64,000 bases of DNA from JBCBSK01 sp965250105 (GCA_965250105.1 OZ252290.1:2108001-2172000); one strand, 5' to 3'; positions 16,896 through 25,752 are shown, counted from the first letter of the stretch. Notes: generated from the sequence alone by a model not told the origin. A program made the numbers and translations.

Positions 16896-16946
16896 CTAAC
16901 CTTTCGGACATGACCGCGAGGCTTTTGCGCCGCTATCTAACCTTTC
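16896..16946 (+). promoter_or_regulatory. algD upstream region with a 10-bp direct repeat
   Basis: CTAACCTTTC occurs at 16896-16905 and again at 16937-16946, 41 bases apart, close to four helical turns. The stretch from 16930 to 16985 is AT-rich in a GC-rich setting and lies 40-130 bases before the algD start. Same-face spacing suggests paired activator sites. The ribosome-binding site is AAAGGA near 17010. Confidence 0.4.
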
Positions 16947-17023
16947 TACAAATTTAGCAATGAAATTAACAGTTTAGAAACGTCGTCACACCGCTGCGAA
17001 CGCGCTTGTGAAAGGACGTTACC

Positions 17024-18433
17024 ATGACCATTCTCGCTCCCTTCTCGACGGCCGATGCCCGGCCTGTTCCCCTTCGTGCCATTGTTTCCAAACCCGCCAT
17101 CTCCGTTGTCGGCCTGGGCTATGTGGGCGCGGTGTCGACCGCGTGCCTGTCGAGCCTCGGCCACCGCGTGGTCGGCGTCGACATCGACCCGGCCAAGGTC
17201 GCCGATATCGCGGCCGGCCGGTCGCCGATCCATGAAAAAGGTCTCGAAGAGCTTCTGACCGAAGGCGTGGAAGACGGCCTGATCTCGGCGACCGACGATC
17301 TCGTCGTCGCCGTCGAAGACACGGATGTGACCTTCGTGTCGGTCGGCACGCCGACGGCGCCGGACGGTGGCTGCGACCATCGCTTCATCGAAGCGGCGGC
17401 CCGCTCGATGGCCGCCGGCCTGGCGCGCAAATCCGGGTTCCATGTCTTCGTGATGCGGTGTTCGATCCCCCCCGGCACCACGATGAGCGTGATGACGCCG
17501 ATCCTCGAAACGGTCTCCGGCAAAACGCTCGGCGCCGATTTCGGTGTCGCCTTCAATCCCGAGTTTCTGCGCGAGGGCGTCGCCGTCGAAGACTTCTACA
17601 TCCCGCCCAAGACCGTCATAGGCGCGACCTGCGACCGCACGGCCAATATCCTGCGCCAGATCTATGCGCCGGTCGACGACGCCCCCATCATCACGTCGAT
17701 CGAGACCGCCGAAATGGTCAAATATGTCGACAATGTCTGGCATGCGGCCAAGGTCTGCTTCGCCAACGAGGTTGGCCGCCTGGCCAAGTCGCAGGGCGTC
17801 GACAGCCATGAGGTCATGGATGTCTTCTGTCAGGACCACAAGCTCAACCTCTCCCCCTATTACCTGAAGCCCGGCTTCGCCTATGGCGGCTCCTGCCTGC
17901 CGAAGGAGGTGCGCGCCGTCGCCCATATCGCTAAATCGGCGGGCGTCTCGGTTCCGATGATCGAAAATCTCGGCACCTCCAACCAGGCCCAGATCGACGA
18001 GGCGATCCGCATGGTGCGCGCCACCGGCGCCCGGCGCGTCGGGGTTCTCGGCATCGCGTTCAAGCCCGGCACGGACGATCTGCGCGAAAGCCCGATCCTC
18101 GAAGTCATCGCGGCCCTGCGCGCGGAAGGGGTCGAAATCAGCGCCCATGACCCGGCCATCACCGCCGATACCAATATCGAGGGCCAGCTTGGTTATGTGA
18201 AGCATGGCAGCCCTGGACTGGCGGCGCTCGCCGAAGACCTGCGCGGCTTCCTCGTCGAAGACGCCGCCGACATCGCCGAACGATCGGACGCGATCATCGT
18301 GACCCAGCGTGACCCGTTCTACGCGACGCTGACGCGTCAGGCGATGGAGCAGTCCAGGACACCCGTCATCGACGTGGTCCGTGCCTTCGAGGAACTGCCG
18401 ACCTCCGCGGCCTATCGCGGCATCGGATGGTGA
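17024..18433 (+). CDS. algD: GDP-mannose 6-dehydrogenase (AlgD-like)
   Basis: 469 residues. The NAD-binding motif GLGYVGAV is at 30-37, about 25 residues later than in Pseudomonas AlgD because of an N-terminal extension. The catalytic loop GGSCLPKE contains Cys291. The block VFCQDHKLNLSPYYLKPGFAYGGSCLPK (268-294) matches AlgD far better than UDP-glucose dehydrogenases. It oxidises GDP-mannose to GDP-mannuronate with two NAD+, the committed step of alginate synthesis. It is followed after 45 bases by the RTX gene on the same strand, so the two are probably cotranscribed. Confidence 0.85.
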   Translation: MTILAPFSTADARPVPLRAIVSKPAISVVGLGYVGAVSTACLSSLGHRVVGVDIDPAKVADIAAGRSPIHEKGLEELLTEGVEDGLISATDDLVVAVEDTDVTFVSVGTPTAPDGGCDHRFIEAAARSMAAGLARKSGFHVFVMRCSIPPGTTMSVMTPILETVSGKTLGADFGVAFNPEFLREGVAVEDFYIPPKTVIGATCDRTANILRQIYAPVDDAPIITSIETAEMVKYVDNVWHAAKVCFANEVGRLAKSQGVDSHEVMDVFCQDHKLNLSPYYLKPGFAYGGSCLPKEVRAVAHIAKSAGVSVPMIENLGTSNQAQIDEAIRMVRATGARRVGVLGIAFKPGTDDLRESPILEVIAALRAEGVEISAHDPAITADTNIEGQLGYVKHGSPGLAALAEDLRGFLVEDAADIAERSDAIIVTQRDPFYATLTRQAMEQSRTPVIDVVRAFEELPTSAAYRGIGW

Positions 18434-18478
18434 TCTCGGCAGATCCTCATAACCAATTGAAAGACATGGAGTATTGAT

Positions 18479-21070
18479 ATGCTGGACTCAGGGGCGAAAA
18501 CGCCTTTGCTGGGCACGGCCCAGCATGACGACATCCTCGGAACCACGGCCGCCGATCTGATCATCGGCCTCGCCGGCGATGACGCGATCAACGGTAAGGC
18601 CAATGATGACACCATCTATGGTGACTTCGTCGCCGAGAACCTGCTCGAGGACACCGACGGCGCGACCAGCTTCGATCAGTATGGCTCGAGCGGCAACTGG
18701 GTCGTCGGCGAGGACGCGTCCGGCAACCGCCAGATGACCCAGACGGTCACGACCTTGAAGGGCGCGCACTATGAAGTGTCGTTCGAGGTCGCCGCGAACT
18801 ACGCGTCCGGCAGTGTGTCGGGCATGGTCGAGGTTCTGTGGAACGATGCTGTCATTGGCACCGTCAATACCGACAGCGCGGTGTTCTCGGACGTCGTGCT
18901 CGGCTTTCAGGGCACTGGTGAACCGGGCGAACTGACCTTCCGCGCGCTGCCCGGCGGTGGCGGGACCGGCCCGGCGATCAACACGGACGGCCCGGTCTTC
19001 TGGTATGAAAAAGAGGTGGATCTCGGCGGCGAGCCAGTGACGGTGAAGGCCTTCGCCGAAGGTCAGGCCAATATCTACCAGGTGATGGACGGTCGGCTGA
19101 ACGTCTTCGATCCTGAGACGGCGACCTATACGCCTGCCGGCGCCGAGGCGACCGTCGTCGTCAATGCGATCGGCTTCAACCAGCACGACGATCTCATCTA
19201 TGGTATTGCCGTCAGGAACGGCGTCGATGCGCTCGGCAACGCGGTCGCCATGACGGATCTCGTCATGTATGACGCCGAGGGCCATGCCTATCGCGTCGGC
19301 GAGACGCCCTATCGGTCGTGGACCGGCGATTTCGACGACAACGGCAATCTCTGGGTCTTCGAGGCCGATATCGACCGCGTGACCATGATCGATGTCGATC
19401 AACGCGATGCCGACGGCAATCCGCTCGCGACGACCTTCAAGTTCCCCACGAACATGATTGGCGACAAGGTCTGGGACGTGGCGTTCGATGCCGCCAGCCA
19501 GAGCTTCTATGGCTTGGTCAAGCCCAGGACCGAGGGCGACGACGCCAAACTGCTCCAGATCGATGTTTCCGACGTCGCCGATGGCGGCGAGCCCAAATTC
19601 TCGACCCGGGCGGTAACCGGAACCGAGATCGACGGCGTCATGGTCGACGGGGTCCCGGCGATCACCTTCGGCGCGTTCGTCATCGATGGCGACGGCAATT
19701 TCTATGCCGGGGGCAATGGCGGTGATCACGACATGAATGATGCCACCCGCACCTCCGGCGGCATCTACCGGGTCGAGCTCAAGGATGACGGCACCGCGGA
19801 ACTGGTGCTCGTGTCCGACGCGCCCAAGGCCTACAGCAATGACGGTGCCGTCGACCCGCGCGCCATGGACCCGTTCACCGAGTTCGATCCGTCCGCCATG
19901 GTGCTCATTCGCGGGCCGGAACTCCATGAGGTGGAGGACGCCGCGCAAAGCTATGACGATGTCGTCGATGCCGGCGCCGGCGCCGACGAGATCCACGGCG
20001 GCTACGGGACCGACCTCCTGGTCGGCGCGTCGCGTGGCGACACGATCAATGGCGACGACGGTGCCGATGCCCTCTATGGAGGGGCCGGTCCCGAGAAGAC
20101 ATCGTCGATCCAGTCATTCTATGACGATGACGGCCTGCGCTTCGACCAGTTCGGCAATCTGTTGCCGGAAGACGATGACGCGCTGTTCGGCGGCGATGGC
20201 GACGATCTGCTGGACGGTTCGGCCGGACATGACGCGCTGTTCGGCGGGGCTGGAGACGACACGCTGTTCGGCGGTTCCGGTCTGGACACCCTGCTCGGCG
20301 GCGATGGCGACGACCTCCTGTCCGGCGGCCGCGAGGACGACATCCTCCACGGTGACGCGGGCGATGACAGCCTCGACGGCGGTTCGGGAAATGACACGCT
20401 CAATGGCGGCTCGGGGAGCGATCGGCTTTCGGGCAGCGCCGGCGATGATCTGCTGCGCGGTGGCGCCGACGACGATGAGCTCGACGGCGGCTCGGGATCG
20501 GACACGCTTCAGGGTGATGCCGGCAGCGACCGGCTGAAGGGCGGCTCCGGCGACGACACGCTCGATGGCGGCGCCGGCAATGACCGGCTCGTCGGCGACA
20601 AAGGCAGTGACCGGCTGACCGGCGGCGACGGGGCCGATTACCTGAATGGCGGGTCGGGCGCCGACATGCTCAGCGGCGGTGACGGCCGGGACTATCTGAA
20701 CGGCGGCGCCGGTGACGACGTGCTCGATGGCGGCGCGGGGTCGGATCGCATCTATCTCGGCGCCGGCGAGGATGTCGCCTCGGGCGGCGCGGGATCCGAC
20801 CGCTTCATCTTCCGCGCCGAGGATCTCGACGGGTCGGTCGACACCATCCTGGACTTCGTCTGCACGGGACCGGAAGCGGATCTGCTCGACCTGTGCGGGC
20901 TCGATCTTCTGAACGGCGGAACCGAGGACGGCGACGACTGGATCGCCAGCAATGTCCGGCACGGCGTTGACGGCGGCCTGCTCGTCGATCTGGGCGGCGG
21001 GTCGCTCTATCTCCAGGCGCAGTACGGCGTCGACCTGTTCGACGACTTCGCCGACAGCCTGATGCTCTGA
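18479..21070 (+). CDS. RTX calcium-binding secreted protein with central beta-propeller-like region
   Basis: 863 residues, no signal peptide. RTX-like repeats appear at 12-48, then a lectin-like beta region (about 60-165). A propeller-like segment follows (about 175-480), with repeated FDDNGNLWVFEADID and DGDGNFYAGG motifs. About two dozen GGxGxDxLx nonapeptides run from about 498 to 785. The tail ends FDDFADSLML, the acidic-hydrophobic pattern of type I secretion signals. Repeats bind Ca2+ and fold outside the cell. There is no parallel beta-helix, so it is not an AlgE-type epimerase. Two cysteines, 795 and 806, lie just after the repeats, which is unusual for RTX proteins. The exporter encoded at 25966-29165 is the likely partner. 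Confidence 0.85.
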   Translation: MLDSGAKTPLLGTAQHDDILGTTAADLIIGLAGDDAINGKANDDTIYGDFVAENLLEDTDGATSFDQYGSSGNWVVGEDASGNRQMTQTVTTLKGAHYEVSFEVAANYASGSVSGMVEVLWNDAVIGTVNTDSAVFSDVVLGFQGTGEPGELTFRALPGGGGTGPAINTDGPVFWYEKEVDLGGEPVTVKAFAEGQANIYQVMDGRLNVFDPETATYTPAGAEATVVVNAIGFNQHDDLIYGIAVRNGVDALGNAVAMTDLVMYDAEGHAYRVGETPYRSWTGDFDDNGNLWVFEADIDRVTMIDVDQRDADGNPLATTFKFPTNMIGDKVWDVAFDAASQSFYGLVKPRTEGDDAKLLQIDVSDVADGGEPKFSTRAVTGTEIDGVMVDGVPAITFGAFVIDGDGNFYAGGNGGDHDMNDATRTSGGIYRVELKDDGTAELVLVSDAPKAYSNDGAVDPRAMDPFTEFDPSAMVLIRGPELHEVEDAAQSYDDVVDAGAGADEIHGGYGTDLLVGASRGDTINGDDGADALYGGAGPEKTSSIQSFYDDDGLRFDQFGNLLPEDDDALFGGDGDDLLDGSAGHDALFGGAGDDTLFGGSGLDTLLGGDGDDLLSGGREDDILHGDAGDDSLDGGSGNDTLNGGSGSDRLSGSAGDDLLRGGADDDELDGGSGSDTLQGDAGSDRLKGGSGDDTLDGGAGNDRLVGDKGSDRLTGGDGADYLNGGSGADMLSGGDGRDYLNGGAGDDVLDGGAGSDRIYLGAGEDVASGGAGSDRFIFRAEDLDGSVDTILDFVCTGPEADLLDLCGLDLLNGGTEDGDDWIASNVRHGVDGGLLVDLGGGSLYLQAQYGVDLFDDFADSLML
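19970..20833 (+). repeat. tandem RTX nonapeptide-coding repeats
   Basis: Within the RTX gene, about two dozen degenerate 27-base units encode GGxGxDxLx (for example GGDGDDLLS, GGSGNDTLN, GGAGNDRLV). One non-repeat insert of about 35 residues interrupts them near 20090-20170. Such arrays can change length by recombination. Confidence 0.8.
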
Positions 21071-21106
21071 GATCGCCCCGCTTGAGCTCCGTGTCGGATC
21101 GCGCCG

Positions 21107-21138
21107 AGGGGCCGGGATCAGATGATCCCGGCCTCTTT
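21107..21138. terminator. terminator between the RTX gene and the convergent response regulator
   Basis: GGCCGGGATC (21110-21119) pairs with GATCCCGGCC (21124-21133) around a four-base loop, with extra flanking pairs and the tail TCTTTC. It overlaps the stop codon of the minus-strand regulator gene and stops plus-strand transcripts from the algD-RTX unit; it may work in both directions. Confidence 0.7.
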
Positions 21139-21735
21139 CGCGATCATGGCCGCGTGCGTGCGGTTCTTGGCGTCCAGCTTGCGGCTCAGCGTTTTGACAT
21201 GCAGCTTGATGGTCACTTCCTGCAGGTTGAGTTCGCGGGCGATCTCCTTGTTCGACAGCCCCCGGCAGAGCCCGCCCAGGACCTGCAATTCCCGTTCGGA
21301 CAGGAGTTTCGCCAGCGGCGCGGTCGACGTCTGGTCTTCGGCATTGATGAAATCGAGCGGAATATAGGTTTCACCCATCGCCATGAAGCGGACGGCGTTC
21401 ACGAGCGACTTGGCCGCCATGGTCTTCGGCAGGAAGCCGATGGCGCCGGCATCGATCGCTTGCTGGGCGACGGCCTTCGTCGCGGTGCCGGACATGATCG
21501 CGACCGGCCGTCCATAGGAGGTCTCGAGGGCGCGCGCCAGGCCGTCGAGGCCGTTCATGCCGGGCATCGAATAGTCCAGCAGCACGAGATCGTAGACGAT
21601 GTCATTGGCCATCTTCTCGCAGGCCGCGTCGAGCGACCCGCAGGTTTCCACCTCGAACTCGCCCTGAGCGGTCAGGAAGGCACTGAGCGTCTCAAGCACC
21701 AGATCGTGATCATCGGCCAGCAGCAGTCGCATCAT
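21118..21735 (-). CDS. NarL/FixJ-type (LuxR-HTH) response regulator
   Basis: 205 residues from ATG 21735 (a second ATG follows directly). The receiver has Asp8-Asp9, phosphoacceptor Asp54 in LLDYSMPGMNG, switch Ser in IMSGT and Lys in FLPKT. The C-terminal helix-turn-helix LSERELQVLGGLCRGLSNKEIARELNLQEVTIKLHVKTLSRKL is a canonical GerE/LuxR domain. The start lies inside the 3' end of the LOV-kinase gene (about 26-base overlap), so the pair is translationally coupled and almost certainly cognate. It is convergent with the RTX gene. Likely targets are the nearby exopolysaccharide, RTX and exporter promoters (inference). Confidence 0.9.
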   Translation of the reverse strand: MMRLLLADDHDLVLETLSAFLTAQGEFEVETCGSLDAACEKMANDIVYDLVLLDYSMPGMNGLDGLARALETSYGRPVAIMSGTATKAVAQQAIDAGAIGFLPKTMAAKSLVNAVRFMAMGETYIPLDFINAEDQTSTAPLAKLLSERELQVLGGLCRGLSNKEIARELNLQEVTIKLHVKTLSRKLDAKNRTHAAMIAKEAGII

Positions 21736-24496
21736 CTGCTTCCTTCTTCGCGAGGGCATGGGTCTTCGCCAACGTTCCGCACAGCTGATCCAGGTCGACC
21801 GGCTTGGACAGGATGCCGGTCACCTGGCCGTTCACCAGGCGCGGATCGGTCAGCCGACGGGCCAGCGCCGTGACGACGATGGTCGGCAGGCCCGGCGCCG
21901 CATCGCGCACGAGCGCCGCCAGTTCCCCGCCATTCATGGCCGGCATGTCGTAATCGGTGACGAGCGCCGACCAGCTCTCCGGGTCCTCGCGGATCGCCGT
22001 CAGGGCATCGCGCGGGTCCTCGCATGTCGCCACTTCGGCGCCGTTGGCTTCGAGATATCTGGAGATGACATGGGCGACGTCGGGATCGTCGTCGACAACG
22101 ATGACGGTCATGTCGGACAGGTCGAACAGTTCGGGATGCGCCATGTCCGCCGTGTCGCGGCGCAGCGAGGCGAGCGGCCAGTAGACCGAGACCGTGGTGC
22201 CGAGGCCGGGCGTCGAGGCGACATCGATCGCGCCGCCGACCGATTGCACCTGCATGGCAACGATGGCGAGGCCGAGACCGGTGCCGAGGCGGCCCTTGGT
22301 GGTGAAATAGGGCTGGAAGATGCTGGCGGCCGTTTCGGCATCCATGCCGGCGCCGGTGTCACGCACCGCGAGACAGGCATAGCGGCCGTTCCCGTCGATC
22401 CGCCCGACCGTCACGGGCGGCACATCGGCGCCTTTGACATGCGATGCGCGCAATTCGATCCGGCCCGGTTCGGCGCCGATCGCATCGCGCCCGTTCATGC
22501 ACAGATTGATGAGAACCTGGCTCAGCGCGGCGGGCGTGCCGCGCAGCGCCACGCCCGACCGGTTCGCGAAGACGTCGAAGCTGATCCCGTCGGGCAGGCT
22601 CGGCCGAACCAGTTCGGTCAGGTCGGCCAGAACCGACGATAGGTCGAACACGCTTCCCGCTTCTGACCCGGCGCCGATGTCCAGGAGCCGGTTGACGAGC
22701 TTGGCCGATTGCGCGCCGGCCGCGATGATCCGGTCCAGATGCGGACGGACGGCGTCGGGCAGGTCGTCCGACATGCCGATCAGCGTGGCGGAACCGTTGA
22801 TCGCCGACAGAAGATTGTTGAAGTCATGCGCGACGCCCGCTGTCAGCTGGGCGATCGCCTCCTGCCGTTGCAGCCGGATGAGATCGCGCATCAGTTCTTC
22901 CTCGCGCGCCTCGGTTTCCAGGCTGTCGGTGATGTCGCGCACGACGATGACGGATCCGCCATTGTCGAGCGGCGAGCCGGTGATTTCGTGGGTTAGTGCT
23001 TGCGCGCCATCCTCGCGCGTCAGGGTCGTTTCGAAGGGCTGGCCGGCGGCCGCCGAAACGGCCTCGCTATAGTGGCGGTGCCATGGGGCGCCCAGACCGT
23101 CCGTGCCGGAAGCGAAACCCAACAGCGCCGCCGCCGCCGAATTGAGATAGGTCAGGCGTCCGGCATTGTCGGTGACGGCGATGCCGTCGGTGGCCGCTTC
23201 GATCGCCGCGAGGCGCTGCGCCAGTAGTTGCTGGGCCGATTTCAGCGCCGTCACATCGGTTGCGGAAACCACGAGGCCGCCATCGTCGAGCCGTGCCGCC
23301 CGCAACAGGACGTTGCGGCCGCCCGGCAGGTCGACTTCCTGCGGCCCCTGAAGGGCGACCAAGCCGTGAAGGTCGGCCTCCTTCAAGCGCCGGGTGATCC
23401 GGCCCGGCAGATCCTTCGCGCCGTCGAGATAGCCGGCCCAGTTGTCGGCGAAGTCCGACCCGATCGCCCAGCGGTGCGTCGGCGAGGGGAAGAGATCGTT
23501 GACGGCGCCATTGGTGAACAGCACCCGGCCGTCGGCTTCCAGCACCAGGAAGGCATCTTCGGTGGCGGCCAGCGCGCCCTCCATCCTGGCCCGCGCCCGG
23601 TCGCGCTCCCGGGCCGCTTCGACGCGCTCGGTGACATCTGACTGGGTGGCGACGAGGTTGCTGATCCTGCCGGCGCCGTCGCGCACGGGAAACAGCGTCA
23701 GCTCATTCCAGAACAGCTCGCCCGATTTGCGCCGGTTGCGCAGCAGGAACTTGCCGCCGGTCCGCCGCTTGACCGCGTCGCGCAGCTTCTGGCGCTCGGG
23801 CGATCCTTCGGGCTCGGCGGTCAGGAACCGGCAGTTCTGGCCGAGGACTTCCGATGCCGCGTAGCCCGATAGTTCCTCGAAGGCCGTGTTCACATAGATG
23901 AGCGGGCGGTCGTCGGCGGTGGCGTCTGAAATGGCGAAGCCCGACGACGAGCCGGCAATGGTCGCGGCAAGTAGATTGTTCTCCACCGCGATCTTGCTGT
24001 TCTGGACCGCCTGCGCGGCGAGCCCGGCCAGCCGCGTCACAAGGTTGAGGCTGTCCTTGCCGAAGGCCGCGGGCTTGTCGCGCAGACACAGAAGGGCCGT
24101 ATCGTCCCGGGCCGGCGCGACCAGAAGGCCCGCATAGTCGGCGAAGTCGAGCGCGCCCTCCCAGGCGCCGACGACGCTGAGATCCGTGACGTTGCGCGGC
24201 CGGGCGAAAAGATTGATCGGCGCGAAGAGTTCGCTGTCGACCAGGTCCGACAGGTTGCTCGCCAGGACGGAGATCCGTCCATCGGCCCTGGCCTGCACGA
24301 CCATGGATATCGCGGCACCGATCTTCTGGCGCAGAGAGACGAATATCGACGCCAGTGCCGCGCCGGGATTCGGCGCTGTCGAATAGGCTTCCAGACATTC
24401 GAGGAGTGTCCGGGTTTCCTCCAGTGTCCGGGCTTCCTTGTCGCGGAGCAGCTGCAGTTCGAGCAGCGCCTCGCGCAACCGCTCGTCTTGTTTCAT
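21710..24496 (-). CDS. hybrid histidine kinase with GAF-like, LOV and PAS domains (blue-light sensor)
   Basis: 928 residues, no membrane helix. Order: short coiled coil (1-40), GAF-like region (about 40-170), LOV domain (about 180-292), two PAS-like regions (305-415, 428-525), HisKA with His557 in GVAHDFNN, HATPase (G-boxes VRDTGAGMD, GTGLGLAI), then a receiver with Asp848. The LOV flavin site is complete in key positions: Cys222 in GQNCRFL, Asn254, Asn264 (FWNEL) and Gln285. The usual Gln after NCRFL is Thr226. Cys222 should form the blue-light adduct with FMN. LOV kinases in Caulobacter and Rhizobium affect adhesion and exopolysaccharide. It is cotranscribed with the FIST gene and the response regulator. 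Confidence 0.88.
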   Translation of the reverse strand: MKQDERLREALLELQLLRDKEARTLEETRTLLECLEAYSTAPNPGAALASIFVSLRQKIGAAISMVVQARADGRISVLASNLSDLVDSELFAPINLFARPRNVTDLSVVGAWEGALDFADYAGLLVAPARDDTALLCLRDKPAAFGKDSLNLVTRLAGLAAQAVQNSKIAVENNLLAATIAGSSSGFAISDATADDRPLIYVNTAFEELSGYAASEVLGQNCRFLTAEPEGSPERQKLRDAVKRRTGGKFLLRNRRKSGELFWNELTLFPVRDGAGRISNLVATQSDVTERVEAARERDRARARMEGALAATEDAFLVLEADGRVLFTNGAVNDLFPSPTHRWAIGSDFADNWAGYLDGAKDLPGRITRRLKEADLHGLVALQGPQEVDLPGGRNVLLRAARLDDGGLVVSATDVTALKSAQQLLAQRLAAIEAATDGIAVTDNAGRLTYLNSAAAALLGFASGTDGLGAPWHRHYSEAVSAAAGQPFETTLTREDGAQALTHEITGSPLDNGGSVIVVRDITDSLETEAREEELMRDLIRLQRQEAIAQLTAGVAHDFNNLLSAINGSATLIGMSDDLPDAVRPHLDRIIAAGAQSAKLVNRLLDIGAGSEAGSVFDLSSVLADLTELVRPSLPDGISFDVFANRSGVALRGTPAALSQVLINLCMNGRDAIGAEPGRIELRASHVKGADVPPVTVGRIDGNGRYACLAVRDTGAGMDAETAASIFQPYFTTKGRLGTGLGLAIVAMQVQSVGGAIDVASTPGLGTTVSVYWPLASLRRDTADMAHPELFDLSDMTVIVVDDDPDVAHVISRYLEANGAEVATCEDPRDALTAIREDPESWSALVTDYDMPAMNGGELAALVRDAAPGLPTIVVTALARRLTDPRLVNGQVTGILSKPVDLDQLCGTLAKTHALAKKEADDATAAGR

Positions 24497-24514
24497 ACGT
24501 CGGCCCTGCTTGCT

Positions 24515-25672
24515 CTACCCGAAGACTATGCAGGAAATCATCAGATTACCATGACGGTTTCCGGCGCGCAGAAGGCTGCCCTGCTCGCCGAAGGTGAAGG
24601 CGCCGAGGAACGGCGCGTCGCCGAGTGCGGCGTTCACGCCGGCGACCACCTGCGGCATCCGATCGCGCACGGTCAGCATGCAGCCGCCGCAATAGATCAT
24701 CAACGCGCCATGGATCGGCTGGTCCGGCGCCCGACCGCTCGCCCGGGCAAGACCGGCGACGCGGCCGGCCCGTTCGACGAGCCCTTCGACGGTGCCGTTC
24801 ATCAGCGTCAGTTCCTCGCCCTCCGCCACCGTCGCGAAGAGTTGCAGATCGCCGGCCTGATCCGCATAGGCCGGATGCGCCAAAAGGTAGAATGGCACCT
24901 GGCCCACCTGACTGATCTCACGTCCCAAGGGCCACAGCGTGCTGGCCGACAGGATGGTCTGCGCCCCATCCATGGTGGGATCGACCGAGACCGCGCCACC
25001 CGTCCATTCGCCATAGACGGCAAGAGCGGGCCGGCCGTCGATCTCATGCACGGTCCGGCCCGTGGCGCGCGTGACGACACCGGAATGCCGGGATGGCGAA
25101 TAACCGTTCTGATAGGCGAAGGAGACCGGCTCGGAGGGGAACAGCACGGACACCACGATGCCGGCGGCGCGTCTCTCTGTCCGATCGAAGACGAACCAGT
25201 CGCCGGCGACGCTGTTGTCGGCCGCGCTGCCGCCGATGATCGGAACCTCCGGGCCGGTAACGTCCTCGATGCCGGCAAGCACCTCCTCTTCGCTGCCCGG
25301 CGTCGCCGACACCCAGATGATCTCGGGCCGCTCGCCGATCCGGTCGGCAGTCATCAGCGCCTTGGTGGTCGCGTCGCGGGCGGCCGCGCGCGGATCGTCG
25401 CCGAACGACATGAGGGCCGTGCCATAGGCGCCGTCGGGATCCTCGATGGCGAAGGCGGCCAGCCCCGGCGCCAGGCCCTCCTGTGTCATGGCGCCCAGGC
25501 ATGATGTCGCGCCATGCACGAGCGGCAGATTGGCCACGCCCTGCAACGCCGCCGGGTCGGCGTCCGGATTGTTGTGAACCGAGACGAAGTCATAGCGTCC
25601 GGCATCGAGCTGCCGGGCCAGGTCTTCCGCCGTTGCCGCGCGCTTTACGGTGATCTTCACGTCAGTCCCCAT
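24515..25672 (-). CDS. FIST-domain sensory protein
   Basis: 385 residues from ATG 25672. It has FIST_N features (VHNNPDADPAAL, GATSCLGAMTQEG, IIGGSAADN) and a FIST_C domain with MNGTVEGLV, IYCGGCMLTVRDRM and FLGAFTFGEQG. FIST domains are ligand sensors for signal transduction; the original prediction was amino acids. NosP of Pseudomonas aeruginosa is a FIST haemoprotein that binds nitric oxide and controls a PAS kinase encoded beside it. The same arrangement here, 18 bases before the LOV-kinase start, suggests that this soluble protein modulates that kinase. Haem binding is not visible from sequence. Confidence 0.85.
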   Translation of the reverse strand: MGTDVKITVKRAATAEDLARQLDAGRYDFVSVHNNPDADPAALQGVANLPLVHGATSCLGAMTQEGLAPGLAAFAIEDPDGAYGTALMSFGDDPRAAARDATTKALMTADRIGERPEIIWVSATPGSEEEVLAGIEDVTGPEVPIIGGSAADNSVAGDWFVFDRTERRAAGIVVSVLFPSEPVSFAYQNGYSPSRHSGVVTRATGRTVHEIDGRPALAVYGEWTGGAVSVDPTMDGAQTILSASTLWPLGREISQVGQVPFYLLAHPAYADQAGDLQLFATVAEGEELTLMNGTVEGLVERAGRVAGLARASGRAPDQPIHGALMIYCGGCMLTVRDRMPQVVAGVNAALGDAPFLGAFTFGEQGSLLRAGNRHGNLMISCIVFG

Positions 25673-25735
25673 GAATGCTGTCCCACGCAGATAACGCCTC
25701 CCGGTCTGCCTGCGCGGGCGCATCGGAATAGGGAC

Positions 25736-25751
25736 CTATCCGAAAGGATAG
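25736..25751. promoter_or_regulatory. 16-bp palindrome CTATCC-N4-GGATAG (copy 2)
   Basis: Perfect six-base arms (25736-25741, 25746-25751) around GAAA, in the divergent region between the FIST operon and the type I secretion operon. Read on the minus strand it differs from the copy at 15182-15197 only in one loop base. It lies 64-79 bases upstream of the FIST start and more than 200 upstream of the exporter start. Confidence 0.45.
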
Positions 25752-25752
25752 A

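Noticed and set aside
18488..19996. Minus-strand frame of about 500 codons opposite the RTX gene
   Set aside because: It mirrors the Asp/Gly-rich coding of the RTX protein (Val/Ile/Ala-rich), has no start signal and no domain.
19970..20833. Repetitive stretch as a CRISPR array or DNA tandem repeat
   Set aside because: The units are degenerate 27-base codon repeats in one open frame encoding RTX nonapeptides; there are no spacers.
18479..21070. RTX gene as an AlgE-type mannuronan C5-epimerase
   Set aside because: It has RTX repeats like AlgE enzymes, but I see no parallel beta-helix A-module or epimerase active-site motif; the centre looks propeller-like.
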